Source: Bradyrhizobium sp. AUGA SZCCT0283
GTDB taxonomy: Bacteria; Pseudomonadota; Alphaproteobacteria; Rhizobiales; Xanthobacteraceae
DNA: 64,000 nucleotides
NCBI RefSeq assembly: GCF_018130385.1
Contig: NZ_JAFCLU010000008.1
Span: forward strand, 217,400-281,399
Reading direction: 5' to 3'
The position numbers and the translations under genes were made by a program. Positions 28,766 to 38,824 of the stretch are shown piece after piece. Under the pieces are notes generated by a model, which made no database searches, was not told where the DNA came from, and saw only the letters and a list, made by a program, of their open reading frames with translations. Numbering within the stretch: the stretch's first letter is position 1; every line of letters starts with the position of its first letter.

Positions 28766-29581
28766 ATGGCGTCCAGCAGTGCAGATTTTTCGACGATATT
28801 GAACCGCATTCTCGATACCGCGGCGGACAATCTCAGGGTCGCAAAGATCCTGGTGCAAATGGGCCTTGATCCCAACAACATCACCTACGACGCACTATTC
28901 AACCGGCTGCTGGAAATCGGGCTGGCCAACATCACGCTTGCCAACATGTTCGCCCTGATTGGCGCCATCTTCTTTGTTGCTACCTTGCTGATGCAGACGA
29001 TGGTGCCGCTGCGCATCGCGAACATGGCCGGCTGTACGTTCTTCGTCGCCTTTGGCGCGCTCTCCGGCAACGTCGCGACCTTTCTGCTTTATCTGCTTTT
29101 GCTGCCGATCAACGCCGTTCGCCTCCGTCAAATGCAAAATCTGATCAAGAAGGCACGTATCGCGACGGAGAGCGATACCTCGATGGAATGGCTCAGGCCG
29201 TTCATGACCGAGCGCAGATATCGCCGGGGCGACACATTGTGCAAGAAGGACGATGCAGCCAACGAAATGTTCCTGACGATCACAGGAAGGTATTTAGTCA
29301 CGGAAATCGGCGTCGAACTTCCGCCGGGACGTATCGTGGGCGAACTTGGCTTCCTTACGCCCAATAAGCAGCGAACCGCGACGGTCGAATGCATAGAGGA
29401 CGGGCAAGTACTGACCATAACCTATGAAAAGCTGCTCGAGATTTATTTCCAAAATCCGCAATTTGGCTATTACTTCCTCGTCCTGACCAGCCAGCGCCTG
29501 CTGGAAAACATCTCACGACTGGAAGGAATCGTGGTGCAAGAAAAAGCCGCGCGGCAGAGTGCAGGTGCGGCTGACATTTAG
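28766..29581 (+). CDS. Membrane protein with cyclic-nucleotide-binding domain
   Basis: A 271-residue protein. Three predicted membrane helices (about 52-74, 80-98 and 100-118) are followed by a cytoplasmic cNMP-binding domain (about 145-250). The phosphate-binding cassette is recognisable in PGRIVGELGFLTPNKQRTATVEC, with the Glu and Arg of functional CRP-like cassettes. There is no DNA-binding domain and no channel pore helix, so it is neither a CRP factor nor a standard channel. The layout resembles Popeye-domain proteins; the role is unknown. It stands alone. Confidence 0.75.
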   Translation: MASSSADFSTILNRILDTAADNLRVAKILVQMGLDPNNITYDALFNRLLEIGLANITLANMFALIGAIFFVATLLMQTMVPLRIANMAGCTFFVAFGALSGNVATFLLYLLLLPINAVRLRQMQNLIKKARIATESDTSMEWLRPFMTERRYRRGDTLCKKDDAANEMFLTITGRYLVTEIGVELPPGRIVGELGFLTPNKQRTATVECIEDGQVLTITYEKLLEIYFQNPQFGYYFLVLTSQRLLENISRLEGIVVQEKAARQSAGAADI

Positions 29582-29586
29582 CAAGA

Positions 29587-29748
29587 TCAAGCAATGTCGT
29601 GGCAACCCGGGATGACAAGCTCGCAGCTAATTGCGTGGCCTGGCTCCACGCCGAGCCCGCCGATGCGGTTGGCAAGCTGGTCAATGAGTCGTTCGGCCAG
29701 TGTCTGGTTGGATTGAGTGTCCAGGACTGCAAGCTGCACAAAGGACAT
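29587..29748 (-). CDS. Possible small protein (53 residues)
   Basis: The 275 bases between the cNMP-binding gene and the chemoreceptor hold a 53-residue frame on the minus strand: it starts MSFVQLAVLDTQSNQTLAER and ends SCELVIPGCHDIA. A GGAG lies 12 bases before the ATG. The start resembles 4-oxalocrotonate-tautomerase-like sheets but lacks the N-terminal proline that such enzymes need. No function is proposed, and it may be chance. Confidence 0.3.
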   Translation of the reverse strand: MSFVQLAVLDTQSNQTLAERLIDQLANRIGGLGVEPGHAISCELVIPGCHDIA

Positions 29749-29856
29749 GTTCGAGCTTTCTCCAGTCAGAGCCGATGATCGGCCTACCGCGGCGATCGCA
29801 TTCCAATTCCAAGCTTAGAACGCGATTCGCGCCTTGGAGTCTTGCCTGAGAGCGCA

Positions 29857-31626
29857 CTAGAGCCGGTAGGCCGTGCGGAAGCCGCCCCAGTGGCGGCCTT
29901 TGACGCGGATCGGCACATCGATCTCGCGCATCATCACCGTGTTACCGTTGCCCATGTCGCGGGCGTAGCTCTGGATCAGATAGGCGCGCTGGTTGCGCCC
30001 GGCGGCAAGGCCTGCCGCATCGTTGAAGATGCGGCGGTTGCGGCTGTTGGCAGTGTTCCAGGTGACGTCGCCCGGCCGCTGCGGGTGCGAATAGATCTTG
30101 TTGTGCACCGGCAGGTAGCCGTTGGTGTCGGTCATGGCGCAGAAAGCCATCCGCTTGTCCTTGGCCAGGAACGCTTCCTGGAACGGCGGCAAAGCGCGGT
30201 CGGCCCAGTCCAGGATTTTGGTGCGGTACTGCACCGGGTTGCTGCCCGGTATCTCGACATAATTGGTATCGAACATGTCTTCGATCGAGATGGCGCCGCT
30301 GTCGATGCCGTTCTCGAAAATCTTCTTCAGCGCCGCGCCGGCTTCCATCGCGCGGGTGACCGCCTCGGTGTTGTCGTCCTGGATCGACCACAGCTTGTCT
30401 TCGATCTTCTCGATCAGCGCCGCATCCGGCCTTTCGAAATGCGCGTGCGTGCCGGCCTTCGACCGCTGGACGATGCGAATCCGGCAGGCGCCGATATCCT
30501 CCAGCGTCGCGTTGAAGCTCTGGCCCTGCACCAGCGCTTCCGCGTCTGCCCCGCTGACCAGAATGCCCCCCATGGAAATTTCGTAGACCGGCGCCGATAT
30601 CACCCCGCGCGGGGCGGCAATTTCGATCTTGAGGCTGCAAGGCAGCCTTTGGTCCTTGCGGCGGTCCTGGCGGTCGCCTTCTTTCTCTCCCTGTCTCAGC
30701 AGCACGGCGCAACGCGACTTGAGCTTCTGCGCAAATGTCGTGACCGCCCGTCCGGCCCTGGCGACGCTTTCGCCATGGGCCTCGGCTTCCTTGGTCGCGT
30801 GGTCGATCTCGGTGGCGCTGTCGCCGACCGAGCCGATGAAGCTCGACGCGGAAGCCGCATTGTCGGCCATTTCGCCGGTCGTCGCGCTCTGCTCGGCAAC
30901 CGCGCCGTTAACGTTCTCGAACACCGGGCGGATCGCTTCGATCGCCTGCGAGATGCGATGCACGGCATCTACCGAGCCCGCGGCGTCGCGCTGCAGCGCC
31001 TCGATCTTCTTGGTGATCTCTTCAGTCGCGTTCTGGGTCTGCACCGCGAGCGCCTTCACCTCGGTGGCGACCACGGCGAAACCGCGTCCGGCCTCGCCGG
31101 CGCGTGCGGCCTCGATGGTGGAATTGAGCGCCAAGAGCGTGGTCTGCCGCGCGATCTGCGCGATCAGGTTGACGACATTGCCGATCGCCGCCGAGGATTC
31201 CCTCAGCCGGTCCACATTGGCGCTGGCTTCGCGGGCGGCGTCGCTGGCCTGGTCGGCGAGCTTGCCGGCGTCGCGCACCTGGGAACCGATTCCCTGCGCC
31301 GACTGGGTGAACTTGTCGGCGGCGTGCGAAAAGGTCGTCGCGGTGCCCTGTGCGGCGCTGGTGCGGCTCGTCAGGGCGTCGGTGCGCTGGCGAATGGTGG
31401 AAAGCGTCGCAGCCGTCGCCTCGGCGCCGCCGGCGACCGAATTGGCCGCCCGCTCGAGCTGGCGGATCATCGTGCCAAGTTCGAGTTCCAGCAGTTCAAG
31501 GATGGCCCTGGCCGAATCGCCCTCGGTGCTGGCGGCCGCAGCCGCGGCCGGGGCCTGCGGAACCTTGGCTTCAGCGGCCGGCGCAGCCGCTGCCGGCACC
31601 TGCTTTTTGAACAAACCGAACGCCAT
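29857..31626 (-). CDS. Soluble methyl-accepting chemotaxis protein with PilZ domain
   Basis: A 589-residue chemoreceptor from the ATG at 31626 (MAFGLFKK). It has no membrane helix and no HAMP. An Ala/Pro linker leads to the signalling helices, with the hairpin tip [24 protein letters not shown] at about 160-185. A PilZ-like domain follows (about 320-415; RKDQR, then YEISMGG, with Glu at the usual Asp/Asn site), then a C-terminal sensory-like domain (about 425-589; [10 protein letters not shown] and a final [12 protein letters not shown]). It would signal to CheA from the cytoplasm, possibly in response to c-di-GMP. No che genes are near. Confidence 0.85.
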   Translation of the reverse strand: MAFGLFKKQVPAAAAPAAEAKVPQAPAAAAAASTEGDSARAILELLELELGTMIRQLERAANSVAGGAEATAATLSTIRQRTDALTSRTSAAQGTATTFSHAADKFTQSAQGIGSQVRDAGKLADQASDAAREASANVDRLRESSAAIGNVVNLIAQIARQTTLLALNSTIEAARAGEAGRGFAVVATEVKALAVQTQNATEEITKKIEALQRDAAGSVDAVHRISQAIEAIRPVFENVNGAVAEQSATTGEMADNAASASSFIGSVGDSATEIDHATKEAEAHGESVARAGRAVTTFAQKLKSRCAVLLRQGEKEGDRQDRRKDQRLPCSLKIEIAAPRGVISAPVYEISMGGILVSGADAEALVQGQSFNATLEDIGACRIRIVQRSKAGTHAHFERPDAALIEKIEDKLWSIQDDNTEAVTRAMEAGAALKKIFENGIDSGAISIEDMFDTNYVEIPGSNPVQYRTKILDWADRALPPFQEAFLAKDKRMAFCAMTDTNGYLPVHNKIYSHPQRPGDVTWNTANSRNRRIFNDAAGLAAGRNQRAYLIQSYARDMGNGNTVMMREIDVPIRVKGRHWGGFRTAYRL

Positions 31627-31828
31627 GACGTCTCTTAAAAGTTGAGGATGGGTACTAAATCCTCTCATCCGAGCATGAAGTCATGGTTAACAACTGCCTG
31701 ATATTCCGGCAGGCGGTCGCTACTTTAGTAGCCGAATCGGCCGCAAATCTTTGATTTTGCCCGATTGTCGGCCTATAAGGCCGCGCTTTCACCCACATCC
31801 CCTCCGGACGAATCCAAGAGACCTCTGC

Positions 31829-32575
31829 ATGGCCGGCCATTCCCAATTCAAGAACATCATGCACCGCAAGGGCAAGCAGGATGCCCAGAGGTCGAAATTG
31901 TTTGGCAAGCTGGCGCGGGAAATCACGGTGGCGGCCAAGCTCGGCACCCCGGACCCGGCCATGAACCCGCGGCTGCGCGCGGCCGTGATCGCGGCGCGCC
32001 AGGAAAACATGCCGAAGGACAATATCGAGCGCGCCATTAAGAAGGCGACCGGCGGCGACAGCGAGAGCTACGACGAAATCCGCTATGAGGGCTACGGCCC
32101 CGGCGGCGTCGCCGTGATCGTCGAGGCGCTGACGGACAACCGCAACCGCGCCGCCTCCGACATCCGCTCCTTCTTCGCCAAGTCCGGCGGCAATCTCGGC
32201 GAAACCGGCTCGGTCGCCTTCATGTTCGACCGCACCGGCATCATCGAATATGACGCAAGCACAGCCTCCGACGACGCGATGCTGGATGCCGCGATCGAGG
32301 CCGGCGCCGACGACGTGGTATCAAGCGAAAGCGGCCACGAGATCTACGCCTCGCAGGAAACCTTTCGCGAGGTTGCGAAGGCGCTGGAGGCGAAATTCGG
32401 CGAAGCCCGCAAGGCGGCGCTGACCTGGAAGCCGCAAAACACGGTCGCGGTCGACGACGAGACCGGCGAGAAGCTGTTGAAGCTGATGGACCTCTTGAAC
32501 GAGCACGACGACGTCCAGAACGTCTATGCCAATTTCGAGATTTCCGACGCGCTGGTCGCAAAGATGGGCGGATGA
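31829..32575 (+). CDS. yebC: YebC/PmpR family regulatory protein (TACO1-like)
   Basis: A 248-residue protein that starts [25 protein letters not shown], the unmistakable YebC opening, and includes the [19 protein letters not shown] and [14 protein letters not shown] blocks. YebC proteins bind DNA as regulators in some bacteria and help ribosomes translate proline runs in others. In many Alphaproteobacteria yebC sits close before ruvC, as here, although two other genes now lie in between. Confidence 0.95.
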   Translation: MAGHSQFKNIMHRKGKQDAQRSKLFGKLAREITVAAKLGTPDPAMNPRLRAAVIAARQENMPKDNIERAIKKATGGDSESYDEIRYEGYGPGGVAVIVEALTDNRNRAASDIRSFFAKSGGNLGETGSVAFMFDRTGIIEYDASTASDDAMLDAAIEAGADDVVSSESGHEIYASQETFREVAKALEAKFGEARKAALTWKPQNTVAVDDETGEKLLKLMDLLNEHDDVQNVYANFEISDALVAKMGG

Positions 32576-32620
32576 AGCCGGCCGTTGCCAGCCATCCACA
32601 AAGCAGAAGCGAGGACCGAG

Positions 32621-34069
32621 ATGACTGAGCAGGCACGCGACACGCCGCAGCAATCACAGCAAAAAACCAGCCTGATGTTCGTGAACCATGCGAGCCTCCT
32701 GATCAAGAAAGGAGACCGCTATCTGCTGACGGACCCGTGGCATCTGCGTGTCGGCTTCGGCAGCTGGCTGCCGACCTTCCAGCAATATGTCCACCCGACC
32801 TATCTCGCCGCACTCGGCAACAAGCTCAGCATCCTGATCTCGCATGGCCACGACGATCATTGCGACGACGACATGCTGCGCATTTTCGACAAGGACATCG
32901 AGATCGTCACCGCGAGTTTCAACGCGCCGTCGGTCTTGAACCGGCTGAAGAAGCTGGGCTTTGGCAATCTCAAGACCGCCGACAGCGATCGGGGGACGGT
33001 GCTGGAGAATGGCTTTGCCGTGAAAAGCTACGTCGATCCGACGCGGTCGCTCGATGACGCCACCTATACCATCGACACTGGCAGCGGCTTCATCATTCAC
33101 TGCAACGACAACTGGTTCGAGTTCGCGCCCGAGGCGCTATCCAGCATCGCCAACGACCGCGCGAAATATGCGAACCGGAACATTGCGTTCTTCAGTCAGA
33201 CCAACAGCGCCTCCGGCCATCCGCTCAGCTACACCTGCTTCGACGACCGGCAGAAGCTCACGATCCTGCGGTCCAAGGTGAAGGGAATGGTGGTTCAGGG
33301 CATGAAGAATGCCGATGCCCTGGGGCTCGATACCTTCTATTCCTATGCCGGCTTTGCGTCGATCTTCGTCAAGGAATTCCCGTCTTACCTGGACCTTGGT
33401 CTCGTCCCGACGGCCAAGTTCATCCGCGATGAACTGCTCGACGATGCCAAATCCCGGGAATTGCTGGACAGGGTGAATGTGAGGGACTTCTATCCCGGCG
33501 ATGTGCTCGATCTCTCGGATGGCGAGATCGCGAAGGCGTTCATTTCGCACGCGGATTACAGCGACAAGCAACTCAAGGACGCCACCGTGCGCTATTATGA
33601 TGCGTATGGGATCATCGACCAGTGCGACACCTACAAGCCGCCGGCACCGAAGGCCGCCTTCGACCAGGAGAGGTTCCTTTACTTCCTCGACAATCTGAAC
33701 AAGTTCGTCGGTCGCAAGATTCAGGACGATGCAAAATTCTTCGAGACCATTGTCGGAAAGTCGCTTGAGATTGTCGTGCCCGACGTCAACACGACCGGCA
33801 CGGTCGTGTTCGGCGGCGACGTTCACATCGGCGCCCACAAGAACGGGCTGCCGAACAAGCGAATAACGGTCGGTTCCTCGCTGATGTCGCAGGTCTTGAA
33901 TGGCGACATCCTGTTCGAGAATCTCTACTCCGGCTTTGAGGGACAATGGGAGCGGTTTCCGCCCGATGTCTACAACCGGGACATCGTGATGTTCGTCGTG
34001 ATGTACTCCTACGTCTACCAGAACCGCCTGGCGAAGACCGCGCCGTCATTGCGCGCCGGCATAGACTGA
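32621..34069 (+). CDS. MBL-fold metallo-hydrolase
   Basis: A 482-residue protein with a metallo-beta-lactamase-type fold in its first 260 residues: MFVNHASLLIKKGDRYLLTDPW, then the metal motif SHGHDDHCDDD (about 90-100), then a later histidine. It resembles the large UlaG/CMP-Neu5Ac-hydroxylase-like branch, in which the first strand carries a V-N-H-A-S motif. The C-terminal half (about 270-482) has no domain I recognise. It lies 45 bases after yebC; substrate unknown. The sugar-nucleotide-like branch and the neighbouring methyltransferase suggest surface glycan chemistry, weakly. Confidence 0.7.
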   Translation: MTEQARDTPQQSQQKTSLMFVNHASLLIKKGDRYLLTDPWHLRVGFGSWLPTFQQYVHPTYLAALGNKLSILISHGHDDHCDDDMLRIFDKDIEIVTASFNAPSVLNRLKKLGFGNLKTADSDRGTVLENGFAVKSYVDPTRSLDDATYTIDTGSGFIIHCNDNWFEFAPEALSSIANDRAKYANRNIAFFSQTNSASGHPLSYTCFDDRQKLTILRSKVKGMVVQGMKNADALGLDTFYSYAGFASIFVKEFPSYLDLGLVPTAKFIRDELLDDAKSRELLDRVNVRDFYPGDVLDLSDGEIAKAFISHADYSDKQLKDATVRYYDAYGIIDQCDTYKPPAPKAAFDQERFLYFLDNLNKFVGRKIQDDAKFFETIVGKSLEIVVPDVNTTGTVVFGGDVHIGAHKNGLPNKRITVGSSLMSQVLNGDILFENLYSGFEGQWERFPPDVYNRDIVMFVVMYSYVYQNRLAKTAPSLRAGID

Positions 34070-34119
34070 CGCACCGGGTTGTCGCGACCAGCCCGGGGGC
34101 CTGACGGGCGGGGACGCAA

Positions 34120-34866
34120 CTACTCCCCGTACACGGCCCAGGCGCAGTAGGGCTGGTGCGGAAAATGCCTGAGGCGGAGATTGTTGATCTTCAGGACTTC
34201 ATCCACCGCGCGCGTTTCGCCGGGAAAATGCGGGCAGTTGAGTTCGTCGAATACCAGCAGAGAACCCTTGGCCAATCGCGGAAGGATCGCTTCCAGCACA
34301 TCCTTGGTCGGCTTGTAGACGTCCATGTCGAAGATCGCCATGCCGATGATCGCCGAAGGATTGTCGGAGAGCCATTGTTTGACGGTGACAGAGGCGTCGC
34401 CCTTGATGAGCTGGAATTTCTTCTTGTGCGATACCGGGCAGAAGGCCTCGTGGATGTCGAGCAGTTTTTCGAGCACCGTTTCGTATCCGGTGCTGGTCGC
34501 GTAATCGCCCTTTTCGCTGAACCCGCCGTCCTTCGCGTCGACGGATGCGAAGCCTGAAAAGGTATCGAAGCCGTAGATCAGCCGGCTGATATTTTAGGGT
34601 TCGTAGATGCCCCGGAGATTGATCAATTGCGCCAGCGAAGCTCCCCACTGGACGCCGAACTCGCAGATCACGCCGGGCTTCTCGAGGATTTGCCGATAGA
34701 GCTGGTCCCAATAGAGCAACCGCGAGAGCGTCTGCCGTTTGAGCGTCACGGCCAGATGATTGTTCCATTCGCCGGTGAAGCGGTTCAGGCACTCGCCGGT
34801 CAAGGCCTTCAGCTCTTCGCCAAGTTGGGTTTCGGTCGCGCTGCGATTGGTCAATTCTTTGTTCAA
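34120..34866 (-). pseudogene. TylF/macrocin-type O-methyltransferase broken by one in-frame stop
   Basis: A SAM-dependent methyltransferase of about 248 residues interrupted by a single TAA at 34594-34596. Upstream of it (likely TTG start at 34866 after ACGGAG) the frame reads CEFGVQWGASLAQLINLRGIYEP; downstream, in the same frame, NISRLIYGFDTFSGFASVD continues, then AIFDMDVYKPTKDVLEAILPRL and LLVFDELNCPHFPGE. The missing residue is probably Tyr (TAC or TAT changed to TAA). The rest is intact, so the lesion is recent, or it is a sequencing error. TylF-type enzymes methylate sugars of glycans and antibiotics. Confidence 0.85.
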
Positions 34867-35122
34867 GGTGGTGCTCCGTTCACTCGGCTCCGGCGAACCG
34901 GCTGGCCGGAGATGTTCTAGTTTAGAGCTTGCGGTTGCGCTATCGGTTTCGAGAGAGGCAGGCGGGCGTCGACCCGGCTGAAGGCTGCGCGTTTCGGGCC
35001 GAAACCGCACCAATTTGCACCCCCGGATGAGCGCCGTGTTGCGCCAGCCGAGCGGCGGCTTCACGGTTGATGGCGGCCCGGTTGCTATTTCGATTGCCTC
35101 CTTCTGGCGTTATCACTACGCC

Positions 35123-35650
35123 ATGACACCCCCACCGATTCGCCAACCCGTCCGGATCATCGGCATCGACCCCGGCCTGCGCCGCACCGGCTGGGGCGTG
35201 ATCGAGACCGAGGGCAACCGGCTCGTCTTCATCGGCTGCGGTTCGGTCGAGCCGCCGGACGGTCTGCCGCTGGCCAGCCGCCTCTTGGCGATCCATGAGG
35301 GCCTGGCCGCCGTTCTCGGCGATTTCAGGCCGGCGGAAGCCGCGGTGGAGCAGACATTTGTCAACAAGGACGGCGTCGCCACGCTGAAACTCGGCCAGGC
35401 CCGCGGCGTCGCCATGCTGGCGCCCGCGATGTTCGGCATATCGGTCGCGGAATATGCGCCCAACCAGGTGAAGAAGACCGTGGTCGGCGCCGGCCACGCC
35501 GACAAGAACCAGATCGCTGTCATGCTGAAGATATTGCTGCCGAAGGCCGAGCCGAAATCCGCCGACGCCGCCGACGCGCTGGCGATTGCCATCACGCACG
35601 CCCATCAACGCCAGGGCGCGGCGCTGCGGCTGAAGGTGGCGAACCTATGA
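35123..35650 (+). CDS. ruvC: Crossover junction endodeoxyribonuclease RuvC
   Basis: A 175-residue resolvase from the ATG at 35123. The acidic active site is visible in [17 protein letters not shown] (Asp), [10 protein letters not shown] (Glu) and [17 protein letters not shown] (two Asp). RuvC cuts Holliday junctions that RuvAB moves. Its stop overlaps the ruvA start by 4 bases (ATGA). The frame is open upstream, but the family start is at [13 protein letters not shown]. Confidence 0.96.
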   Translation: MTPPPIRQPVRIIGIDPGLRRTGWGVIETEGNRLVFIGCGSVEPPDGLPLASRLLAIHEGLAAVLGDFRPAEAAVEQTFVNKDGVATLKLGQARGVAMLAPAMFGISVAEYAPNQVKKTVVGAGHADKNQIAVMLKILLPKAEPKSADAADALAIAITHAHQRQGAALRLKVANL

Positions 35651-36264
35651 TCGGTAAACTCAAAGGCCTGATCGATTCCTACGGCGAGGACTACGTAATC
35701 CTCGACGTCGGCGGCGTCGGCTATCAGGTGCATTGCTCGTCGCGCACGCTGCAGGCGCTGCCATCGCCCGGCGACGCCGCCGTGCTCTCGATCGAGACTT
35801 ACGTACGCGAGGACCAGATAAAACTGTTCGGTTTCCGCACCGATACCGAGCGCGAATGGTTTCGTCTGCTGCAGACCGTGCAGGGCGTCGGCGCCAAGGT
35901 CGCACTCGCCGTGCTCTCGACGCTGCCGCCGGCCGAACTCGCCAACGCCATCGCGCTGCGCGACAAGGCCGCGGTATCGCGCACGCCCGGCGTCGGCCCG
36001 AAAGTCGCCGAGCGCATCGTCAGCGAGTTGAAGGACAAGGCGCCCGCCTTCGCCAACGTCGATCCCGCGGTGGTGCATCTTGCCGGCGCGATCGACGATC
36101 ACCGCGCACCGCGCCCGGTGACGGATGCGATCTCCGCGCTGGTCAATCTCGGCTACGGCCAGCCGCAGGCGGCGGCGGCCATCGCCGCCGCCTCGCGCAG
36201 CGCGGGTGAGAAGGCGGAGACCGCGCAGCTGATCCGGCTAGGCCTGAAGGAATTGTCGAAATAG
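35647..36264 (+). CDS. ruvA: Holliday junction helicase subunit RuvA
   Basis: A 205-residue protein starting [30 protein letters not shown], the OB-fold domain of RuvA. The two helix-hairpin-helix motifs follow ([18 protein letters not shown] and [18 protein letters not shown]) and a C-terminal RuvB-binding domain ends the chain. It is co-translated with ruvC, and separated from ruvB by a 139-residue deaminase-like gene. Confidence 0.96.
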   Translation: MIGKLKGLIDSYGEDYVILDVGGVGYQVHCSSRTLQALPSPGDAAVLSIETYVREDQIKLFGFRTDTEREWFRLLQTVQGVGAKVALAVLSTLPPAELANAIALRDKAAVSRTPGVGPKVAERIVSELKDKAPAFANVDPAVVHLAGAIDDHRAPRPVTDAISALVNLGYGQPQAAAAIAAASRSAGEKAETAQLIRLGLKELSK

Positions 36265-36310
36265 ACTGCCGTCGCCGGCCACCGACTGACGAAGGAACGC
36301 ATTCTCTGCC

Positions 36311-36730
36311 ATGCTGAGCAACAAGGACGAGGAACTGATCGCCGTCGCCACCGAAGCCATCAGCCGGCGCTATCGCGACGACTGGCAGGAGGTCGGCGCC
36401 GCCATGCGCACCCGTGACGGCCGTATTGTCACCGGCGTGAATATCGACGCCTATATCGGCCGGATCGCGGTCTGCGCCGAAGCGATCGCCATCGGCCGTG
36501 CCATCACCGAAAACGGCGACCACGGCATTGAAACCATCGTCGCCGTGCGTCACCCCAAGCCCGGTGAGCCCGGCAAGATCGCGGTGGTCTCGCCCTGCGG
36601 CATCTGTCGCGAGCTGATCCACGACTATGACGCCAACGCGCGGGTCATCGTCCCCGACAACGGCCGTGCGCCGAAAGTCGTGACCATCGGCGAACTCCTG
36701 CCCAACAAGTACAAGCGGGGCAGCGAGTGA
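36311..36730 (+). CDS. Cytidine deaminase-like protein within the ruv operon
   Basis: A 139-residue zinc deaminase of the cytidine/blasticidin-S deaminase fold. The zinc motif is complete: CAEAIAIG (Cys and catalytic Glu) and [13 protein letters not shown] (PCxxC). [22 protein letters not shown] is the usual strand pair before it. It probably deaminates cytidine or a related base or nucleoside, with the substrate unproven. It begins 46 bases after ruvA and overlaps the ruvB start by 4 bases (GTGA), so it belongs to the ruv transcription unit. Confidence 0.85.
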   Translation: MLSNKDEELIAVATEAISRRYRDDWQEVGAAMRTRDGRIVTGVNIDAYIGRIAVCAEAIAIGRAITENGDHGIETIVAVRHPKPGEPGKIAVVSPCGICRELIHDYDANARVIVPDNGRAPKVVTIGELLPNKYKRGSE

Positions 36731-37776
36731 ACCCGCCCTCCCGCATCGTCACGCCCGAGCGCCGTTCCGACGATGTCGGCGACACCGCGCTGCGCCCGCA
36801 ATTGCTGTCGGAGTTTGTCGGGCAGGCGCAGGCGCGCAAGAATCTCTCGATCTTCATCGAGGCCGCGCGCAAGCGGAACGAGGCGCTGGACCATGTGCTG
36901 TTTGTCGGTCCTCCCGGCCTCGGCAAGACCACGCTGGCGCAGATCGTGGCGCGCGAGCTCGGCGTCGGTTTCCGCGCCACGTCAGGTCCCGTCATTGCAA
37001 AAGCCGGCGATCTCGCGGCGCTGCTGACCAATCTGGAAGAGCGAGATGTTTTGTTCATCGACGAAATCCACCGCCTCAGCCCGGCGGTCGAGGAGGTGCT
37101 GTACCCTGCGATGGAGGATTTCCAGCTCGACCTGATCATCGGCGAAGGACCGGCGGCGCGCTCGGTCAAGATCGATCTGGCAAAGTTCACGCTCGTCGGC
37201 GCCACCACGCGCGCCGGCCTCTTGACCAATCCGCTGCGCGACCGTTTTGGCATTCCGATTCGCTTGAATTTCTACACCGAGGAAGAGCTGGAGAAGATCG
37301 TCACCCGCGGCGCCCGCGTGCTCAACATCGGCATGACGCCCGATGGCGCCAACGAGATCGCGCGCCGCGCCCGCGGCACGCCGCGGATTGCTGGACGGCT
37401 GCTCCGCCGCGTGCGCGACTTTGCCTCGGCCGCGGATGCGAGTTCCGTCGACCGCGCCATCGCCGACCACGCGCTGAGCGCGCTGGAGGTCGATGCCGCC
37501 GGCCTCGACGCCATGGACCGGCGCTATCTCACGACGATCGCGCTGAACTACGGCGGCGGCCCGGTCGGTGTCGAGACCATGGCGGCGGCGCTGTCGGAGC
37601 CGCGCGACGCCATCGAGGACATCATCGAGCCGTTCCTGATCCAGTGCGGCTATCTGCAGCGCACCCCGCGCGGCCGGCTTCTGACCTCGCACGCCTTCCG
37701 CCATCTCGGCCTCGCCGAGCCCGCGCGCGATCCCGCGCAGTTCGGCCTGTTCGGCAACGGCGACAGCGACGATTGA
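36727..37776 (+). CDS. ruvB: Holliday junction helicase subunit RuvB
   Basis: A 349-residue AAA+ ATPase. It begins [16 protein letters not shown] with a GTG start at 36727, overlapping the deaminase stop. Motifs: [19 protein letters not shown], Walker [14 protein letters not shown], Walker [12 protein letters not shown], sensor 1 [19 protein letters not shown] and the C-terminal winged helix with [21 protein letters not shown]. It drives branch migration with RuvA. Confidence 0.97.
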   Translation: MNPPSRIVTPERRSDDVGDTALRPQLLSEFVGQAQARKNLSIFIEAARKRNEALDHVLFVGPPGLGKTTLAQIVARELGVGFRATSGPVIAKAGDLAALLTNLEERDVLFIDEIHRLSPAVEEVLYPAMEDFQLDLIIGEGPAARSVKIDLAKFTLVGATTRAGLLTNPLRDRFGIPIRLNFYTEEELEKIVTRGARVLNIGMTPDGANEIARRARGTPRIAGRLLRRVRDFASAADASSVDRAIADHALSALEVDAAGLDAMDRRYLTTIALNYGGGPVGVETMAAALSEPRDAIEDIIEPFLIQCGYLQRTPRGRLLTSHAFRHLGLAEPARDPAQFGLFGNGDSDD

Positions 37777-37869
37777 TCGCTTCGAACCCGATCATTGCGG
37801 CGATGCACTAAGGACAAAATGCCAGGCGCGCTTCCGCGCCGGGTCTGCTTGCCGTGGAGTGCAACAACG

Positions 37870-38739
37870 ATGGGTTCGACCGAAGACGCTGATATGCTGG
37901 CGCTCATTGCGGCGGCGCCGGAACTGGCGACACCCGACGACACCGAAACGTTCCTCGACGCCATGCCGATCGCCGAGCTTGCCTCGATGTGGGGCGCGCT
38001 GCAGCGCCTGAGCCGGCGCGACAAGACGGGTGCCGCCTGGTCGGCGTTCCTCTATTTCGATCATCTGCCGCACAAGCGGCCGGACCGCGCGCTCGACCTT
38101 GCGCTGGAAGTGTTGCACTCCGAGTCCGACAAGCCGACCGTGATGCAGCTCAACGACAAGTTCATGCTCTCGCTGCTCTATGCGCATGGCGCGGCCGTGA
38201 TCGACCGCATCGAATCCGAGGCGAAACAGAACGCGGGGCTGCGCTGGCTGCTGGGCGGGATTTACTTCGGACCCGAGGAGCCGTTTAAGCGGCGCATCGA
38301 AGCGATTGCCGACAGCAAGGGCTGGCGCGCCGACGATCTCGCGCGGCGGACGCCGAAGCGTCCGCTTGAGTGCGACGCCATGCCGGTGGCGGAGCTGGCG
38401 CGCGCCTGGGTCGAGCAATATTCGAAATCCGATCGCGACCGCGATGACAATTTCTTCGCGATGATGGATTACGAGCGCGAGCTGCGGGAGGAGTACCCCG
38501 ATAAGGCAATAGACCTCATCGTCGAGATCCTTAAGATCGAGACCAACCCGGTGATGCTGTCGCTGCTTGCTGCCGGTCCGCTCGAAGACGTCATCAGCAT
38601 GGAGACCATCGACCGCATCGAGCGCGAAGCGGCCGCGGACAAGCGTTTCCACGATCTGCTCGGCGGCGTCTGGTATTACCGCGCACCCGACGAGCTAAAG
38701 GCGCGGCTGGATGCCCTGGTGGGGCAGAACCGCTGGTGA
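37870..38739 (+). CDS. Protein with two tandem DUF6869-like domains
   Basis: A 289-residue soluble protein made of two similar halves. The first half (about 35-140) has PIAELASMWGALQRLSRRDK, PDRALDLALEVL, IDRIESEA and WLLGGIYFG; the second (about 170-285) has PVAELARAWVEQYSKSDRD, PDKAIDLIVEIL, IDRIEREA and DLLGGVWYY. The pattern suits the DUF6869 family, of unknown function, here duplicated. It follows ruvB by 93 bases. The ATG at 37870 is chosen because the upstream part of the frame has no family-like sequence. Confidence 0.65.
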   Translation: MGSTEDADMLALIAAAPELATPDDTETFLDAMPIAELASMWGALQRLSRRDKTGAAWSAFLYFDHLPHKRPDRALDLALEVLHSESDKPTVMQLNDKFMLSLLYAHGAAVIDRIESEAKQNAGLRWLLGGIYFGPEEPFKRRIEAIADSKGWRADDLARRTPKRPLECDAMPVAELARAWVEQYSKSDRDRDDNFFAMMDYERELREEYPDKAIDLIVEILKIETNPVMLSLLAAGPLEDVISMETIDRIEREAAADKRFHDLLGGVWYYRAPDELKARLDALVGQNRW

Positions 38740-38824
38740 GAAGCTGCTGGAGCTCTGCTGACGATCTGCACAAACGCACCGCAATTCAGGCTCAATCCGC
38801 CACCATGTTTGCGATGCATCACGA

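Noticed and set aside
29842..31638. 598-codon plus-strand frame opposite the soluble chemoreceptor
   Set aside because: Antisense shadow; the minus frame has full MCP motifs.
34477..34600. Frameshift in the TylF-type methyltransferase
   Set aside because: Both fragments are in the same frame (distance divisible by three), so the lesion is a nonsense codon, not a frameshift.
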